Below, piece after piece: positions 44,901 through 56,825 of a stretch of DNA of 64,000 nucleotides (positions are counted from its first letter, which is position 1; each line of letters opens with the position of its first letter). The DNA lies in the NCBI RefSeq assembly GCF_900582195.1, contig NZ_UTHA01000221.1, positions 62,001-126,000 of the forward strand, read 5' to 3'. The notes under the pieces are model-generated. The model was given only the letters and a program-made list of their open reading frames with translations. It was not told the origin of the DNA and searched no databases. The position numbers were made by a program, and so were the translations under genes. The DNA comes from Pseudomonas viridiflava (lineage in GTDB: Bacteria; Pseudomonadota; Gammaproteobacteria; Pseudomonadales; Pseudomonadaceae).

Positions 44901-47900
44901 CTTCGAACAACTCCTCGAAGCGTTCCCGCAGGCCCGTGAGCAAGGCCTGTTCCAGGTCATGTTCAACCACCAGCAACGCGATCTGAGTGCGCTCAAGCGT
45001 CTGCCGGGACTGCTCGCCGAAGAACTGCCGTGGCACAGCCGCGAAGCCAAGTTCGACCTGCAACTGCACAGCGAAGAAGACCGTAACGGTCGCCTGACGC
45101 TGTCATTCGACTACGCCAGCGAACTGTTCGACGCCACGACTATCGAGCGTCTTGCCGAACACTTCAGCAACCTGTTGCGCGACGTCTGCGAACACCCGGA
45201 ACACGCCATCGGTGACCTGCAACTGCTCACCGTCGGCGAGCACGATCAGCAAAAAAACTGGGGCGTTGCACCCTGCACCCCGGCGCAACAATGGCTGCCG
45301 GAACTGCTCAACGAACAGGCGCGTCAGACCCCGGAACGCACCGCGCTGGTGTGGGAGGGCGGCAGCCTCGACTTCGCTGAACTGCACACACAAGCCAACC
45401 GTCTCGCCCATTACCTGCGCGACAAAGGCGTTGGCCCGGATGTCTGCGTGGCCATCGCCGCCGAGCGTTCGCCGCAACTGCTGATCGGTTTGCTGGCGAT
45501 CATCAAGGCCGGTGGCGCCTACGTGCCGCTGGACCCGGATTACCCGACGGATCGTCTGGCCTACATGCTCAGTGACAGCGGCGTCGAATTGCTCCTGACC
45601 CAGACTGAATTGCTCGAGCGCTTGCCGGCCAGCGACGGCGTCAGTGTCATCGCCATGGATGCGCTACACCTGGAAAACTGGCCGAGCCAGGCACCGGGTC
45701 TGCACCTGCACGGCGACAACCTCGCGTATGTGATTTACACCTCGGGTTCCACCGGCCAACCGAAAGGCGTCGGCAACACTCACGCCGCTTTGGCCGAACG
45801 CCTGCAATGGATGCAGAGCGCTTACGCCCTCAATGAAACCGATGTGCTGATGCAAAAGGCACCGATCAGTTTCGACGTGTCGGTGTGGGAATGCTTCTGG
45901 CCATTGATCACTGGCGCACGCCTGCTGATCGCCGGCCCCGGTGAACACCGCGATCCGCATCGCATTGCGCAGCTTGTGCAAACGTACGGCGTGACCACGC
46001 TGCACTTTGTGCCGCCGCTGCTCTCGCTGTTCATCGACGAGCCGCTGAGCGCCGAATGCACCAGCCTGCGCCGGCTCTTCTCCGGCGGCGAAGCGCTGCC
46101 CGCCGAACTGCGCAACCGCGTCCTCGCGCAACTGCCGGCGGTGCAATTGCACAACCGTTACGGCCCGACCGAAACCGCAATCAACGTCACTCACTGGCAT
46201 TGCACCACCGCCGATGGCGAGCGCTCGCCGATTGGCCGTCCGCTGGGCAATGTGATTTGCCGCGTGCTCGACGCCGATCTCAATCCAGCGCCGGCCGGTA
46301 TGCCGGGTGAGCTGTGCATCAGCGGTATCGGTCTGGCTCGGGGTTACCTCGGTCGTCCATCGTTGACCGCAGAGCGTTTTGTCGTCGATCCGCTGGGCGA
46401 GCAGGGCGCACGTTTGTACCGCACCGGCGACCGCGCACGCTGGACCGCCGATGGCGTGATCGAATACCTCGGCCGTCTCGATCAGCAGGTCAAACTGCGT
46501 GGCTTCCGCGTCGAACCGGAAGAAATCGAAGCGCGTCTGCTCGCCCAGGACGGCGTCGCTCAAGCCGTGGTGCTGGTGCGCGAAACGGCTGCCGGCGCAC
46601 AGCTGATCGGCTACTTCACCGCGACTGATGCCAGTGAAAATCCTGACGAGCAAAGTGCTCGCCTGAAAGCCGCGCTGGCCGCCGAGCTGCCGGAATATAT
46701 GGTCCCGGCGCAACTGATGCGTCTGGATGAAATGCCCCTGAGCCCGAGCGGCAAACTCGACCGCCGCGCCTTGCCCGAGCCGCAATGGCAAGTGCGCGAA
46801 CACGTCGAACCGGTGACTGAATTGCAGCAGCAAATCGCCGCGATCTGGCGCGAAGTACTCGGCCTGACCCAAGTCGGCCTGCGCGACGACTTCTTCGCCC
46901 TCGGCGGTCACTCGCTGCTGGCCACGCAAATCATCTCGCGCAGCCGTCAGGCCTGCGACGTCGAACTGCCGTTGCGCGCCTTGTTTGAGCACAGTGAACT
47001 GGGTGACTTTGCCGAACAGATCCGCCTGATCCAGGCCAGCGGCCGCACCAACAAACAGCCGCCAATCGACAAGGTTGATCGCAGCAAATCGGTGCCGTTG
47101 TCCTACTCGCAACAGCGCATGTGGTTCCTCTGGCAGATGGAACCGGACAGCCCGGCGTACAACGTCGGTGGCATGGCGCGTCTGCGTGGCGTGTTGCATG
47201 TCGAGCGTTTCGAGGCGGCGTTGCAAGCGCTGATCCTGCGCCACGAAACCCTGCGCACCACATTCCCGAGTGTCGACGGCGTCGCCCGTCAGCAGGTGCA
47301 TGCCGAGACCGGCGTGCGCATGGGCTGGAAGGACTTCTCCAGATTTGCCGCCGATGTGCGTGAGCAAAAGGTTCAGCAACTGGCCGATGAAGAAGCGCAT
47401 TTGCCGTTCGACCTGGAAACCGGCCCGCTGCTGCGCGCCTGCCTGGTGAAAACCGCCGAGCAGGAGCATTACTTCGTTCTGACCCTGCACCACATCGTCA
47501 CGGAAGGCTGGGCGATGGACATTTTCGCCCGCGAACTCAGCGCTCTGTACGAAGCGTTTGTCGACGACCGCGATTCGCCGCTGCAACCGTTGCCGGTGCA
47601 ATACCTTGACTACAGCGTCTGGCAGCGCAACTGGCTGGAATCCGGTGAGCGTCAGCGTCAACTCGACTACTGGACCGCACAACTCGGCCGTGAACATCCG
47701 CTGCTGGAATTGCCGGGCGACCGTCCGCGTCCGCCGGTACAGAGCCATCAGGGCGAACTGTTCCGCTTTGATCTGAGCGACGACCTCGCCGCGCGGGTTC
47801 GTGCGTTCAACGCGCAAAACGGTCTGACCCTGTTCATGACCATGACCGCCGCGCTCGCCACATTGCTTTACCGCTACAGCGGCCAGACCGATCTGCGCAT

Positions 47901-50900
47901 CGGCGCACCGGTGGCCAACCGTATTCGCCCGGAAAGCGAAGGGCTGATCGGTGCGTTCCTCAACACCCAAGTATTGCGTTGCCAGCTCGACGGCATGATG
48001 TCGGTCGGTGAACTGTTCGAGCAGGTGCGTCACACCGTGATCGAAGGCCAGTCCCATCAGGACCTGCCGTTCGATCATCTGGTTGAAGCCTTGCAACCGC
48101 CGCGCAGTGCCGCGTACAACCCGCTGTTCCAGGTGATGTGCAACGTGCAGCGCTGGGAGTTCCAGCAGAGCCGCATGCTTGCCGGCATGACCGTCGAGTA
48201 CCTGGCCAACGATGCGCGGGCGACCAAGTTCGACCTCAATCTGGAAGTCACCGACCTCGACCATCGCCTCGGTTGCTGCCTGACTTACAGCACCGATCTG
48301 TTCGACGAGCCGACCATCGCGCGCATGGCCAGACATTGGCGCAACTTGCTTGAAGCATTGATCGCCGATCCGCAACAACGCCTCAGCGAATTGCCGCTGC
48401 TCGACCAGCCTGAGCAACAGCAACTGCTCGACAATCTTGGCATCGAGCCGGGCGAGCATCGTCTCGACCAGTGCATCCACCACCTGTTCGGCGAACAGGC
48501 GCTGGCGCGCAAAGACGCGCCGGCCCTGACCTTCGCCGGGCAAACCCTGAGCTACGCCGAACTCGACGCCCGCGCCAATCGTCTGGCCTGGGCCCTGCGT
48601 GAGCGTGGCGTCGGCCCGCAAGTGCGGGTGGGTCTGGCGCTGGAGCGTTCGCTGGAGATGGTCATTGGCTTGCTGGCGATTCTCAAAGCCGGTGGCGCGT
48701 ATGTGCCGCTGGACCCGGAATACCCGCTCGACCGGTTGCATTACATGATCGAAGACAGCCGCATCGGCCTGCTGCTCAGTGATCGCGCGATGTTCAACGC
48801 TCTTGGCGATCTACCGCCAAGCGTGGCGCGCTGGTGCCTGGAGGAGGACAGCGCGGCACTCGCTGCTTATCCGGCCACTGAGCTGCCGTTTATCAGCCTC
48901 CCACAGCATCAGGCGTACCTGATTTACACCTCGGGCTCGACTGGCAAGCCGAAAGGCGTGGTGGTCTCCCACGGCGAAATCGCCATGCACTGCCAAGCGG
49001 TGATCGAGCGTTTCGGCATGCGCCCGGATGACTGCGAACTGCACTTCTATTCGATCAACTTCGACGCCGCCACCGAACGTCTGCTGGTGCCGTTGCTCAG
49101 CGGTGCGCAGGTGGTGTTGCGTGCGCAGGGTCAGTGGGACGCGGAAGACATCTGCGGTTTGATCCGCACGCATAAAGTCAACGTGCTCGGTTTCACCCCG
49201 AGCTACGGCAGCCAGTTGGCGCAGTTCCTCTCGACGCAAAACGAAATCCTCCCGGTACGGATGATCATCACCGGTGGCGAAGCATTGACCGGTGAACACC
49301 TGCAACGGATTCGCGCGGCGTTAAAACCAGCGATGTTCTTCAACGCCTACGGCCCGACCGAAACCGTGGTCATGCCACTGGCCAGTCTGGCGCCGGAGGT
49401 GCTGGAGGAAGGCGCTGGCAGTGTGCCGATCGGCAGCGTGATTGGTGCGCGTGTCGCCTACATTCTCGACGCCGATCTGGCGCTGGTGCCGCAAGGTGCG
49501 ACCGGTGAATTGTTCGTCGGTGGCGCCGGTCTGGCCCAGGCCTATCACGACCGTCCGGGCATTACCGCCGAACGTTTTGTCGCCGACCCGTTTGCCACCG
49601 ATGGCGGGCGTATGTATCGCACCGGCGATCTGGTGCGCCAGCGCGCAGATGGTTTGGTGGAATACCTGGGGCGAATCGACCATCAGGTGAAGATCCGTGG
49701 TTTCCGTATCGAACTCGGCGAAATCGAAACCCGTCTGCTCGATCATGACTCGATCCGCGAAGCGGTGGTGCTCGCACTCGATGCGCCAAGCGGAAAGCAA
49801 TTGGTCGGTTACCTCGTCACTGAAGTCGCCGAACAAAACGAAGCCAGACAGGCTGAACTGCGTGACGCTCTCAAGGTGCACCTCAAGGCACAATTGCCGG
49901 ATTACATGGTGCCGACGCACCTGATTCTGCTGGCGAGCATGCCGCTCACCGCCAACGGCAAACTCGACCGCCGTGCCTTGCCGGCGCCGGACCCTGAATT
50001 GAATCGTCAGGACTACGTCGCGCCAAGCAACGACATGGAACAGACCCTGGCGCAGATCTGGTGCGAGGTGCTCAACGTCGAACAGGTCGGCCTCAACGAC
50101 AACTTCTTTGAGCTGGGCGGCGATTCGATTCTGTCGATTCAAGTAGTCAGCCGCGCACGGCAGCAGGGCATTCATTTCAGCCCGCGTGATCTGTTCCAGC
50201 ACCAGACTGTGCAGACACTGGCCGCTGTGGCCAGCCGCACCGAGCAGGTGACGGCCGAGCAGGGCCTGGTGGCTGGCGAATCGGCCCTGACGCCGATTCA
50301 GCATTGGTTCTTCGACACGGAAATCCCTGAACGTCAGCACTGGAACCAGGCGTTGTTGCTGGAGCCAACTGTGGCGATGGAACCGCATCGTCTGGAGCAG
50401 GCGCTGCTGGCGGTGATCGAGCAGCATGATGCCCTGCGTCTGCGCTTCACCGAGGCCAATGCTGAGTGGCAAGCCACGCATCAACCGGTGTCCGACGTTG
50501 CTGTTCTCTGGCAAGTACGCGTCGCGTCGATGGACAAGTGCGAAGCGCTGTTCGCTGATGCCCAACGCAGCTTGAATCTTGCGCAAGGTCCGTTGTTGCG
50601 CGCCTTGCTGGTCGACGGCCCTGAAGGTCAGCAACGCCTGTTTATCGCGATCCATCACTTGGTGGTCGATGGCGTGTCGTGGCGCGTATTGCTCGATGAT
50701 CTGCAAACCGTGTATCGCCAACTCGACGCCGAACAAGCAGTAAAACTGCCGGCGAAAACCAGCGCTTTCAAGGACTGGACGGCACGCCTGCAAGCCTACG
50801 CCGGCAGCGAATCCCTGCGCGAAGAACTCGACTGGTGGCAGACCCAACTGGCCGGTCCGAGCGCCGATCTGCCGTGCGAGAACCCGCAGGGCGGCCAGCA

Positions 50901-53900
50901 GAATCGTCACGCACAAACCGTTAGCGTGCGTCTCGATGCCGAGTACACCAGGCAACTGCTGCAACAGGCGCCAAGTGTCTACCGCACGCAGGTCAACGAC
51001 CTGCTGCTGACCGCGCTGGCTCGCGTGCTGTGCCGCTGGAGCGGTCAGCCGTCGGCGCTGATTCAACTGGAAGGCCACGGTCGCGAAACCCTGTTCGACG
51101 AGATCGATCTGACTCGAACCGTCGGCTGGTTCACCAGCGCTTATCCGTTGCGCCTGACCCCGCACAACATCGAAGAAGCTGCGGGGCAGGGCGCTTCGAT
51201 CAAGGCAATCAAGGAGCAATTGCGCGCCGTGCCGCACAAAGGTCTGGGCTACGGCGTGCTGCGTTATCTCGCCGATGACCTCAGCCAGCGCAGCATGGCC
51301 GCACTGCCGCAGGCGCCGGTCACGTTCAACTACCTCGGTCAGTTCGATCAGAGTTTTGGCAGCGATGCGCTGTTCCGTCCGCTCGATGAGCCGGTCGGTG
51401 CCGCCCACGATCCGCACGCGCCATTGCCGAACGAACTGAGCATCGACAGTCAGGTCTACGGCGGTGAATTGCTGCTGCGCTGGACCTTCAGCGGCGAGCG
51501 TTACGAGGCGCAAACCATCAACGATCTGGCCGACGCCTACCTCGGTGAACTGCAAAGCCTGATCGCCCATTGCCTGCAAGACGAGGCCGGTGGCCTGACG
51601 CCGTCGGACTTCCCGCTGGCCAGACTGACTCAGGCGCAACTCGATGCCTTGCCGGTGCCGGCCGCGCACATCGAAGACGTCTATCCGCTGACGCCAATGC
51701 AGGAAGGCATGTTGCTGCACACCTTGCTCGAGCCGGGGACCGGTCTGTACTACATGCAGGATCGTTACCGCATCAACAGCGAACTCGACCCCGAGCGTTT
51801 TGCCCAGGCGTGGCAAGCGGTGATCGCCCGCCATGAGGCACTGCGCGCGTCGTTCTGCTGGAACGTCGGCGAAGACATGCTGCAAGTGATTCACGCCCCG
51901 GGTCGCACGCCGATCGAATATCTGGACTGGAGCGCTATCGCTGAAATCGAGCAGGAACCGCAGCTGCAAGCGCTGCTGAAGAGCGAGCGCGAGGCTGGGT
52001 TCGATCTGCTCAATCAGGCGCCGTTCCACCTGCGTCTGATCAAGGTCGGTGCGGCGCGTTACTGGTTCATGATGAGCAACCACCACATCCTTATCGATGC
52101 CTGGTGCCGTTCGTTGCTGATGAACGACTTCTTCGAAATCTACACCGCCCTGGGTGAGGGGCGCGAAGCGCAACTCGCCGTGCCGCCGCGTTATCGCGAT
52201 TACATCGGCTGGCTGCAACGCCAGAGCCTGGCCGACGCGCGGCAGTGGTGGCAGCAGAATCTGCGCGGGTTCGAGCGCACCACACCGATTCCGAGCGACC
52301 GGCCGTTCCTGCGCGAACACGCCGGTGAAAGCGGTGGCATGATCGTCGGCGATCGCTACACCCGCCTCAATGTCGAGGACGGAGCGCGTCTGCGCGAATT
52401 GGCGCAGGCCCATCAACTGACCATCAACACTTTCGCCCAAGCGGCGTGGGCTTTGGTGCTGCGGCGCATGAGCGGCGATCGCGACGTGCTCTTCGGTGTG
52501 ACCGTGGCCGGGCGCCCGGTGGACATGCCGGAAATGCAACGCACCGTCGGCCTGTTCATCAACAGCATCGCGCTGCGGGTGCAGATGCCGGCTGATGATG
52601 AGCGCAGCAGCGTGCGTCAGTGGCTCAGTGGTTTGCTCGACAACAACATGCAGTTGCGCGAGTACGAATACCTGCCGCTGGTGAACATTCAGGAACAGAG
52701 CGAACTGCCGAAAGGCCAGCCGCTGTTCGACAGCCTGTTCGTCTTCGAAAACGCCCCGGTGGAAGTCTCGGTGCTCGATCGTGCGCAGAGCCTCAACGCG
52801 ACCTCGGATTCCGGCCGTACCCACACCAACTTCCCGCTGACGGCGGTGTGTTACCCGGGCGATGACCTTGGTTTGCACCTGTCGTATGACCAGCGTTACT
52901 TCGACGAATCGACCATCGAGCGCATGCTCGGCGAGTTCAAACGTCTGCTGCTGGCGCTGGTCGATGGCTTCCATGGCGACATGGCTGACTTGCCGCTGCT
53001 GGGCGTCGAGGAACAGGACTTCCTGCTCCACGGTTGCAACCAGAGTGCGCATGAATATCCGCTGGAACAGAGCTACGTTGCGCTGTTCGAAGCGCAGGTT
53101 GCCGCGCATCCGCAACGCATCGCCGCCACGTGCCTGGATCAGCGACAGAGCTACGCCGAACTGAACCAGATTGCCAACCGCCTCGGTCATGCCCTGGTCG
53201 CGGCCGGTGTGCAGATGGATCAACCGGTAGCCTTGCTCGCCGAACGTAACCTTGATCTGCTCGGCATGATCATTGGTAGCTTCAAGGCTGGCGCGGGTTA
53301 TCTGCCGCTGGATCCGGGCCTGCCGAGTCAACGTCTGCAACGCATCATCGAACTGAGCCGCACGCCGGTGCTGGTGTGCTCCAAAGCATGCCTTGAACAG
53401 GCGCAGACTTTGCTGGATGAGTTCAGCTGCGCCAATCGCCCGCGCTTGCTGGTGTGGGAAGAGATACAAGCGGCGGCGACATCGGCGCAGAACCCGGGGA
53501 TTTACAGCGGCCCGGACAACCTCGCTTACGTGATCTATACCTCGGGTTCGACCGGCCTGCCGAAAGGCGTGATGGTCGAGCAGCGCGGCATGCTCAATAA
53601 CCAGTTGAGCAAGGTGCCGTACTTGAATTTGAGCGACGCCGACGTGATTGCTCAGACCGCTTCGCAAAGCTTCGACATTTCGGTCTGGCAGTTCCTTGCT
53701 GCACCGTTGTTTGGCGCACGGGTGGACATCGTGCCGAACACCATCGCCCACGATCCGCAAGGGTTGCTGGTGCACGTGCAAGCGCAGGGCATCACCGTGC
53801 TGGAGAGCGTGCCGTCGCTGATTCAGGGCATGCTTGCGACCGATCGTTTGAGCCTCGATGGCTTGCGCTGGATGTTGCCGACTGGCGAGGCAATGCCGCC

Positions 53901-54915
53901 GGAGCTGGCGCACCAATGGCTGCTGCGTTACCCGGACATCGGTCTGGTCAACGCTTACGGCCCGGCGGAATGCTCGGACGACGTGGCGTTCTTCCGCGTC
54001 GACATGGCCTCGACGCGCGGCAGTTACTTGCCGATCGGTACGCCGACCGACAACAACTTGCTCTATCTGGTCGACGGCGCGCTGGAACTGGTGCCGCTGG
54101 GCGCGGTAGGTGAGTTGTGTGTAGCGGGGACGGGCGTCGGTCGCGGGTATGTCAGCGATCCGCTGCGCACCGCGCCAGTGTTTGTGCCGAACCCGTTCGG
54201 CGCGCCGGGCGAACGTCTGTATCGCACCGGTGACCTGGCGCGGCGCCGCAGCGACGGTGTGCTGGAGTACGTTGGCCGGGTAGACCATCAGGTGAAGATT
54301 CGCGGTTATCGCATCGAACTGGGTGAAATCGAAGCGCGCCTGCATGAACAACCGGAAGTGCGCGATGGCGCGGTCAGCGTGCAGGAAGGCGTCAACGGCA
54401 AACACTTGGTCGGCTATCTGGTGGCGGCCGATTCGGCACTCAATCCAAGCGAACGTCTGGAGCGGATCAAGCAGCGCCTGCGCGCCGAACTGCCGGAATA
54501 CATGGTGCCGCTGCACTGGTTGTGGCTAGAGCGGATGCCGTTGAACGCCAATGGCAAACTGGATCGCAAAGCCTTGCCGGCGCTGGAGATCGGTCAGTTG
54601 CAGAGCCAGGATTACCTGGCCCCGCGCAATGATCTCGAGCAGACGCTGGCGGAAATCTGGGCCGAGGTGCTGAAGGTCGAGCAGGTCGGTGTGCGCGACA
54701 ACTTCTTCGAGCTGGGCGGGCATTCGTTGCTGGCCACGCAGATCGCCTCGCGGGTGCAGAAAACCCTGCAACGTGATGTGCCGCTGCGGGCGATGTTCGA
54801 GTGCAGCACGGTTGAGGAACTGGCTGAGTACATCGATGGACTGGCGGCGAGTGATATCACCGAGGAGAAGGTTGATCGGTTGAATGATTTGATGGCGGAG
54901 CTGGAGGGCCTCTAG
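41917..54915 (+). CDS. pvdL: pyoverdine chromophore nonribosomal peptide synthetase PvdL
   Basis: Four-module synthetase of 4332 residues that starts pyoverdine assembly. Domain order: acyl-CoA-ligase-like domain (about 1-570), carrier (Ser611), C1 (from about 664, HHIIADG at 802), A1 (about 1130-1620), carrier (Ser1666), C2 (from about 1726), A2 (about 2190-2690), carrier (Ser2737, GGDS), epimerase (about 2775-3230, HHLVVDG at 2913), C3 (from about 3254), A3 (about 3690-4200) and carrier (Ser4270). There is no thioesterase, so the chain passes to PvdI. This matches the acyl-Glu-D-Tyr-Dab order. Specificity residues of A3 read D-I-W-E-L-T-A-D-D, the diaminobutyrate code. A1 (D-V-W-H-F-G-R-I-N) and A2 (D-A-E-G-I-G-A-V-M) were read by eye and not assigned. 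Confidence 0.97.
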   Translation: MTDAFELPSTLVQALQRRAALTPDQLALRFLAESEEQAVVLSYRELDERARTIAAALQAEAAFGDRAVLLFPSGPDYVAAFFGCLYAGVIAVPAYPPESARRHHQERLLSIVADAEPRLLLTSADLRDALQQIEGAPPLLCVDTLDNSLADQWVEPVLPQDHIAFLQYTSGSTALPKGVQVSHGNLVANELLIRHGFGIDVNPDDVIVSWLPLYHDMGLIGGLLQPIFSGVPCILMSPAYFLGRPLRWLEAISEYGGTISGGPDFAYRLCSERVSESALERLDLSRWRVAYSGSEPIRLDTLERFAEKFAASGFSADNFMASYGLAEATLFVAGTPRGTGIPALRVDDQALAQNRAEPGEGSPIMSCGISQPEHAVLIVEPNSLEELADNAVGEVWAAGPSIALGYWRNPEASAKTFVQHAGRTWLRTGDLGFMRAGELFITGRLKDMLIVRGHNLYPQDIERTVENQVEVVRKGRVAAFAVNQDGEEGIGIAAEISRSVQKILPPEALIKAIRQAVAEAYQQAPSVVVLLNPGALPKTSSGKLQRSACRNRLADGSLDSYAVFPTTASESQEAITSASELEALIAKIWAEQLNVKQVNADDHFFLLGGNSIAATQVIARVREELALELNLRLLFEAPTLSAFAAAVAQQQQDGGSAQGAITALSRSEPMPQSLAQNRLWITWQLDPQSSAYNIPGALRLRGELDEDALRASFQQLIERHESLRTRFFERDGVALQQIDATAEFNLQLIDISDLPAHEREARALQIREDEARTQFDLEKGPLLWVTLVRLDDEDHQLLVTMHHIIADGWSLNVLIDEFSRLYAAASQGTTVSLTPLPTQYADYGNWQRQWLAQGEGERQLAYWKAQLGEEHPALELATDYPRSAKKIHSAARHTVRLGASLSDAIRNTAQAHQSTPFMLLLSALQSLLHRYSGQRDIRIGVPNANRPRLETQGLIGFFINTQVLRAKIDSRLSFVALLAQTRNAALGAQANQDLPFEQLLEAFPQAREQGLFQVMFNHQQRDLSALKRLPGLLAEELPWHSREAKFDLQLHSEEDRNGRLTLSFDYASELFDATTIERLAEHFSNLLRDVCEHPEHAIGDLQLLTVGEHDQQKNWGVAPCTPAQQWLPELLNEQARQTPERTALVWEGGSLDFAELHTQANRLAHYLRDKGVGPDVCVAIAAERSPQLLIGLLAIIKAGGAYVPLDPDYPTDRLAYMLSDSGVELLLTQTELLERLPASDGVSVIAMDALHLENWPSQAPGLHLHGDNLAYVIYTSGSTGQPKGVGNTHAALAERLQWMQSAYALNETDVLMQKAPISFDVSVWECFWPLITGARLLIAGPGEHRDPHRIAQLVQTYGVTTLHFVPPLLSLFIDEPLSAECTSLRRLFSGGEALPAELRNRVLAQLPAVQLHNRYGPTETAINVTHWHCTTADGERSPIGRPLGNVICRVLDADLNPAPAGMPGELCISGIGLARGYLGRPSLTAERFVVDPLGEQGARLYRTGDRARWTADGVIEYLGRLDQQVKLRGFRVEPEEIEARLLAQDGVAQAVVLVRETAAGAQLIGYFTATDASENPDEQSARLKAALAAELPEYMVPAQLMRLDEMPLSPSGKLDRRALPEPQWQVREHVEPVTELQQQIAAIWREVLGLTQVGLRDDFFALGGHSLLATQIISRSRQACDVELPLRALFEHSELGDFAEQIRLIQASGRTNKQPPIDKVDRSKSVPLSYSQQRMWFLWQMEPDSPAYNVGGMARLRGVLHVERFEAALQALILRHETLRTTFPSVDGVARQQVHAETGVRMGWKDFSRFAADVREQKVQQLADEEAHLPFDLETGPLLRACLVKTAEQEHYFVLTLHHIVTEGWAMDIFARELSALYEAFVDDRDSPLQPLPVQYLDYSVWQRNWLESGERQRQLDYWTAQLGREHPLLELPGDRPRPPVQSHQGELFRFDLSDDLAARVRAFNAQNGLTLFMTMTAALATLLYRYSGQTDLRIGAPVANRIRPESEGLIGAFLNTQVLRCQLDGMMSVGELFEQVRHTVIEGQSHQDLPFDHLVEALQPPRSAAYNPLFQVMCNVQRWEFQQSRMLAGMTVEYLANDARATKFDLNLEVTDLDHRLGCCLTYSTDLFDEPTIARMARHWRNLLEALIADPQQRLSELPLLDQPEQQQLLDNLGIEPGEHRLDQCIHHLFGEQALARKDAPALTFAGQTLSYAELDARANRLAWALRERGVGPQVRVGLALERSLEMVIGLLAILKAGGAYVPLDPEYPLDRLHYMIEDSRIGLLLSDRAMFNALGDLPPSVARWCLEEDSAALAAYPATELPFISLPQHQAYLIYTSGSTGKPKGVVVSHGEIAMHCQAVIERFGMRPDDCELHFYSINFDAATERLLVPLLSGAQVVLRAQGQWDAEDICGLIRTHKVNVLGFTPSYGSQLAQFLSTQNEILPVRMIITGGEALTGEHLQRIRAALKPAMFFNAYGPTETVVMPLASLAPEVLEEGAGSVPIGSVIGARVAYILDADLALVPQGATGELFVGGAGLAQAYHDRPGITAERFVADPFATDGGRMYRTGDLVRQRADGLVEYLGRIDHQVKIRGFRIELGEIETRLLDHDSIREAVVLALDAPSGKQLVGYLVTEVAEQNEARQAELRDALKVHLKAQLPDYMVPTHLILLASMPLTANGKLDRRALPAPDPELNRQDYVAPSNDMEQTLAQIWCEVLNVEQVGLNDNFFELGGDSILSIQVVSRARQQGIHFSPRDLFQHQTVQTLAAVASRTEQVTAEQGLVAGESALTPIQHWFFDTEIPERQHWNQALLLEPTVAMEPHRLEQALLAVIEQHDALRLRFTEANAEWQATHQPVSDVAVLWQVRVASMDKCEALFADAQRSLNLAQGPLLRALLVDGPEGQQRLFIAIHHLVVDGVSWRVLLDDLQTVYRQLDAEQAVKLPAKTSAFKDWTARLQAYAGSESLREELDWWQTQLAGPSADLPCENPQGGQQNRHAQTVSVRLDAEYTRQLLQQAPSVYRTQVNDLLLTALARVLCRWSGQPSALIQLEGHGRETLFDEIDLTRTVGWFTSAYPLRLTPHNIEEAAGQGASIKAIKEQLRAVPHKGLGYGVLRYLADDLSQRSMAALPQAPVTFNYLGQFDQSFGSDALFRPLDEPVGAAHDPHAPLPNELSIDSQVYGGELLLRWTFSGERYEAQTINDLADAYLGELQSLIAHCLQDEAGGLTPSDFPLARLTQAQLDALPVPAAHIEDVYPLTPMQEGMLLHTLLEPGTGLYYMQDRYRINSELDPERFAQAWQAVIARHEALRASFCWNVGEDMLQVIHAPGRTPIEYLDWSAIAEIEQEPQLQALLKSEREAGFDLLNQAPFHLRLIKVGAARYWFMMSNHHILIDAWCRSLLMNDFFEIYTALGEGREAQLAVPPRYRDYIGWLQRQSLADARQWWQQNLRGFERTTPIPSDRPFLREHAGESGGMIVGDRYTRLNVEDGARLRELAQAHQLTINTFAQAAWALVLRRMSGDRDVLFGVTVAGRPVDMPEMQRTVGLFINSIALRVQMPADDERSSVRQWLSGLLDNNMQLREYEYLPLVNIQEQSELPKGQPLFDSLFVFENAPVEVSVLDRAQSLNATSDSGRTHTNFPLTAVCYPGDDLGLHLSYDQRYFDESTIERMLGEFKRLLLALVDGFHGDMADLPLLGVEEQDFLLHGCNQSAHEYPLEQSYVALFEAQVAAHPQRIAATCLDQRQSYAELNQIANRLGHALVAAGVQMDQPVALLAERNLDLLGMIIGSFKAGAGYLPLDPGLPSQRLQRIIELSRTPVLVCSKACLEQAQTLLDEFSCANRPRLLVWEEIQAAATSAQNPGIYSGPDNLAYVIYTSGSTGLPKGVMVEQRGMLNNQLSKVPYLNLSDADVIAQTASQSFDISVWQFLAAPLFGARVDIVPNTIAHDPQGLLVHVQAQGITVLESVPSLIQGMLATDRLSLDGLRWMLPTGEAMPPELAHQWLLRYPDIGLVNAYGPAECSDDVAFFRVDMASTRGSYLPIGTPTDNNLLYLVDGALELVPLGAVGELCVAGTGVGRGYVSDPLRTAPVFVPNPFGAPGERLYRTGDLARRRSDGVLEYVGRVDHQVKIRGYRIELGEIEARLHEQPEVRDGAVSVQEGVNGKHLVGYLVAADSALNPSERLERIKQRLRAELPEYMVPLHWLWLERMPLNANGKLDRKALPALEIGQLQSQDYLAPRNDLEQTLAEIWAEVLKVEQVGVRDNFFELGGHSLLATQIASRVQKTLQRDVPLRAMFECSTVEELAEYIDGLAASDITEEKVDRLNDLMAELEGL

Positions 54916-54938
54916 TTTTTTAGCGCCTGCATTGGCCG

Positions 54939-55013
54939 CTTCGCGAGCAGGCTCGCTCCCACACTTGGTACTGTGTACGCAGAACCAATGTGGGCGCGAG
55001 CCTGCTCGCGAAA
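54939..55013. repeat. REPIN after pvdL
   Basis: Arms TTCGCGAGCAGGCTCGCTCC and GGCGCGAGCCTGCTCGCGAA flank a spacer that itself pairs (TGGTA...ACCA). It starts 24 bases after the pvdL stop. Confidence 0.88.
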
Positions 55014-55055
55014 GGGCCGGGACAATCGCGTACATTTCCAGGGTTGACGACCAGC

Positions 55056-55088
55056 AACCGGCAGCTCAGTCTGCCGGTTCTCTTTTTT
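55056..55088 (+). terminator. rho-independent terminator between pvdL and the hydrolase gene
   Basis: AACCGGCAG and CTGCCGGTT form a nine-base stem followed by TCTTTTTT. It is the likely end of the pvdL message. It ends only 17 bases before the hydrolase ATG, so that gene's promoter would have to overlap it, or it acts as a leader attenuator. Confidence 0.82.
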
Positions 55089-55104
55089 GTCGCGGGGGTG
55101 GTCG

Positions 55105-55929
55105 ATGCCATTTTTCACGGTGGACGGACAAGCGCTGCATTACATTGATCAAGGCACCGGTCCGGCGGTTTTGCTGGCCGGCAGCTATCTGTGGGATCAG
55201 GCCATGTGGGCGCCGCAGATCGCCGCGTTGTCACCGCACTATCGGGTGATTGCCCTGGATCTTTGGGGCCATGGCGAATCGGGCCGGTTGCCTGAAGGCA
55301 CGACGTCCCTGAATGATATCGCCCGTCAGGCGCAAGCCCTGCTCGATCATCTGGATATCGACCGTGTCACCCTGGTTGGCCTGTCGGTCGGTGGCATGTG
55401 GGGCGTGCGTCTGGCGCTGTCGGTTCCGCAGCGGGTCAATGGTCTGGTGCTGATGGACACCTACGTCGGTGTCGAGCCTGAGCCGACCCGCCAGTACTAC
55501 TTCTCACTGTTTAAACAGATCGAAGAAAGCGGCGAAATCTCCGAGCAGTTGCTCGATATCGTCGTGCCGATTTTCTTCCGCCCGGGCATCGATCCGCAGT
55601 CGACGCTGTATCAGGATTTCCGCGCGAAACTGGCGGCGTATTCGTCGGATCGACTGCGTGAAAGCATCGTACCGATGGGGCGTATCACCTTTGGCCGGGA
55701 TGACTTGTTATCACGGCTGGGCGAATTGAATGCAGCGTCCACGCTGGTGCTGTGTGGCGATCAGGACAAGCCGCGACCACCGTCGGAAGCAAAGGAAATG
55801 GCGGAGTTGATCGGTTGCCCGTGGGTGCTGGTGCCGGAGGCGGGGCATATCTCCAATCTGGAGAATCCGCAGTTTGTCACCGAGGCGTTGCTTACCTTCC
55901 TCAGCGAGCGCAACCGACACACCGAATAG
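55105..55929 (+). CDS. alpha/beta-fold hydrolase
   Basis: A 274-residue hydrolase of unknown substrate. The start is the ATG at 55105 (MPFFTVDGQALHYI), preceded by GGGGGTGG. The nucleophile elbow GLSVGG and the catalytic His in EAGHISNLENP are present, with the acid likely in LCGDQDKPRP. It resembles 3-oxoadipate enol-lactonase-like esterases. It is not the pyoverdine thioesterase PvdG: length and motifs differ. Confidence 0.85.
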   Translation: MPFFTVDGQALHYIDQGTGPAVLLAGSYLWDQAMWAPQIAALSPHYRVIALDLWGHGESGRLPEGTTSLNDIARQAQALLDHLDIDRVTLVGLSVGGMWGVRLALSVPQRVNGLVLMDTYVGVEPEPTRQYYFSLFKQIEESGEISEQLLDIVVPIFFRPGIDPQSTLYQDFRAKLAAYSSDRLRESIVPMGRITFGRDDLLSRLGELNAASTLVLCGDQDKPRPPSEAKEMAELIGCPWVLVPEAGHISNLENPQFVTEALLTFLSERNRHTE

Positions 55930-55950
55930 TCGTTCTTCGTCGGAACGCCG

Positions 55951-56024
55951 CCCGGAGACAAGCTCGCTCCCACATTTGGTTTTGTGTACGTAGAGCCAAT
56001 GTGGGAGCGAGCTTGCTCGCGAAG
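55951..56024. repeat. REPIN between the hydrolase and dsbG
   Basis: The right arm GTGGGAGCGAGCTTGCTCGC is intact, while the left arm is degenerate at its outer end (GGAGACAAGCTCGCTCCCAC in place of TTCGCGAGC). It lies in the convergent gap between the hydrolase and dsbG. Confidence 0.85.
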
Positions 56025-56054
56025 AGGCCAGATCAGGCAATAAAGACTGAAAGA

Positions 56055-56825
56055 TTATTTCGGTCCAAGAATTTTCACCAACTTGTCCGGCGAAGGCGCG
56101 CCTTGCTGCTGTTGCAGTTCACCCTTGTCATCCATATAGAAGATCGCCGGCGTCGCCTGTAAATCCAGGTCTTCCATCAACTGCATGTTCGCCGCCAGTT
56201 TGCTCTGCACGGCCACCGGAATATCTTTCAAGGCTTTCAGCGAGCTGCTTTTGCCAGCCTTTTCATGATCTTCCAATGCCTTGGCCGGATCCTTCGCGGC
56301 CAGCAACGCGGCCGATTTGCCCGGGCTGTCCTCACGAATGATGCCGACCATGATGTGCCGCAACTGCACCTTGCCAGCCTTGACCCATGGCCGCGCCTGT
56401 TCCCAGAACATGTTGCAGTACGGACAGTTCGGGTCGCTGAACAGGTACACGGTACGCGGTGCATCCTTGTTGCCGTCCTGAATCCAGTTGCTCGCCTCGA
56501 ACTTGGCCCAGACTTCCTTGGCCATCGGCGCGTACACCAGTTTTTGCAGGGGCTCGCTGCTCAGGTCTTTGCCATCGGCGTTGTACATATTGCCGAGAAT
56601 GACGTGTTTGCCATCCGGGGTCAGGTACAGCGCCATGCCCCGGTTCTGATATTGCGCCGCATAGCCGCGCAAGCCATCAGGGGCGTCGAACTGGCCGACG
56701 ATTTTCGCGCCTTTGGCTTCGATCTGCTTGATCGCCGCAGGCAATTCTTCAGCGGCCTGCACCGACGGCAAGTGCAGCAGGGCGCTGCCCAGAGTCAGCG
56801 TCAGCAGGTGGCGGAGGCGGGGCAT
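56055..56825 (-). CDS. dsbG: periplasmic disulfide isomerase/chaperone DsbG
   Basis: A 256-residue exported protein that keeps single cysteines of periplasmic proteins reduced. The signal peptide ends at about ...LPSVQA-AEE. An N-terminal dimerisation domain is followed by a thioredoxin fold with the active site CPYC (Cys134, Cys137). Last gene of the dsbD-dsbE-dsbG operon; it overlaps the upstream gene by 25 bases. Confidence 0.9.
   Translation of the reverse strand: MPRLRHLLTLTLGSALLHLPSVQAAEELPAAIKQIEAKGAKIVGQFDAPDGLRGYAAQYQNRGMALYLTPDGKHVILGNMYNADGKDLSSEPLQKLVYAPMAKEVWAKFEASNWIQDGNKDAPRTVYLFSDPNCPYCNMFWEQARPWVKAGKVQLRHIMVGIIREDSPGKSAALLAAKDPAKALEDHEKAGKSSSLKALKDIPVAVQSKLAANMQLMEDLDLQATPAIFYMDDKGELQQQQGAPSPDKLVKILGPK

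Noticed and set aside
45664-48741. A 1025-residue antisense frame inside pvdL
   Set aside because: Same reason: mirror frame of the A1, C2 and A2 domains with no independent support.
49321-54516. A 1731-residue open frame on the minus strand inside pvdL
   Set aside because: It lies wholly antisense to intact NRPS domains, its translation is low complexity in Gln/Arg/His/Val, and it has no ribosome site or domain. High-GC codon bias opens this frame.
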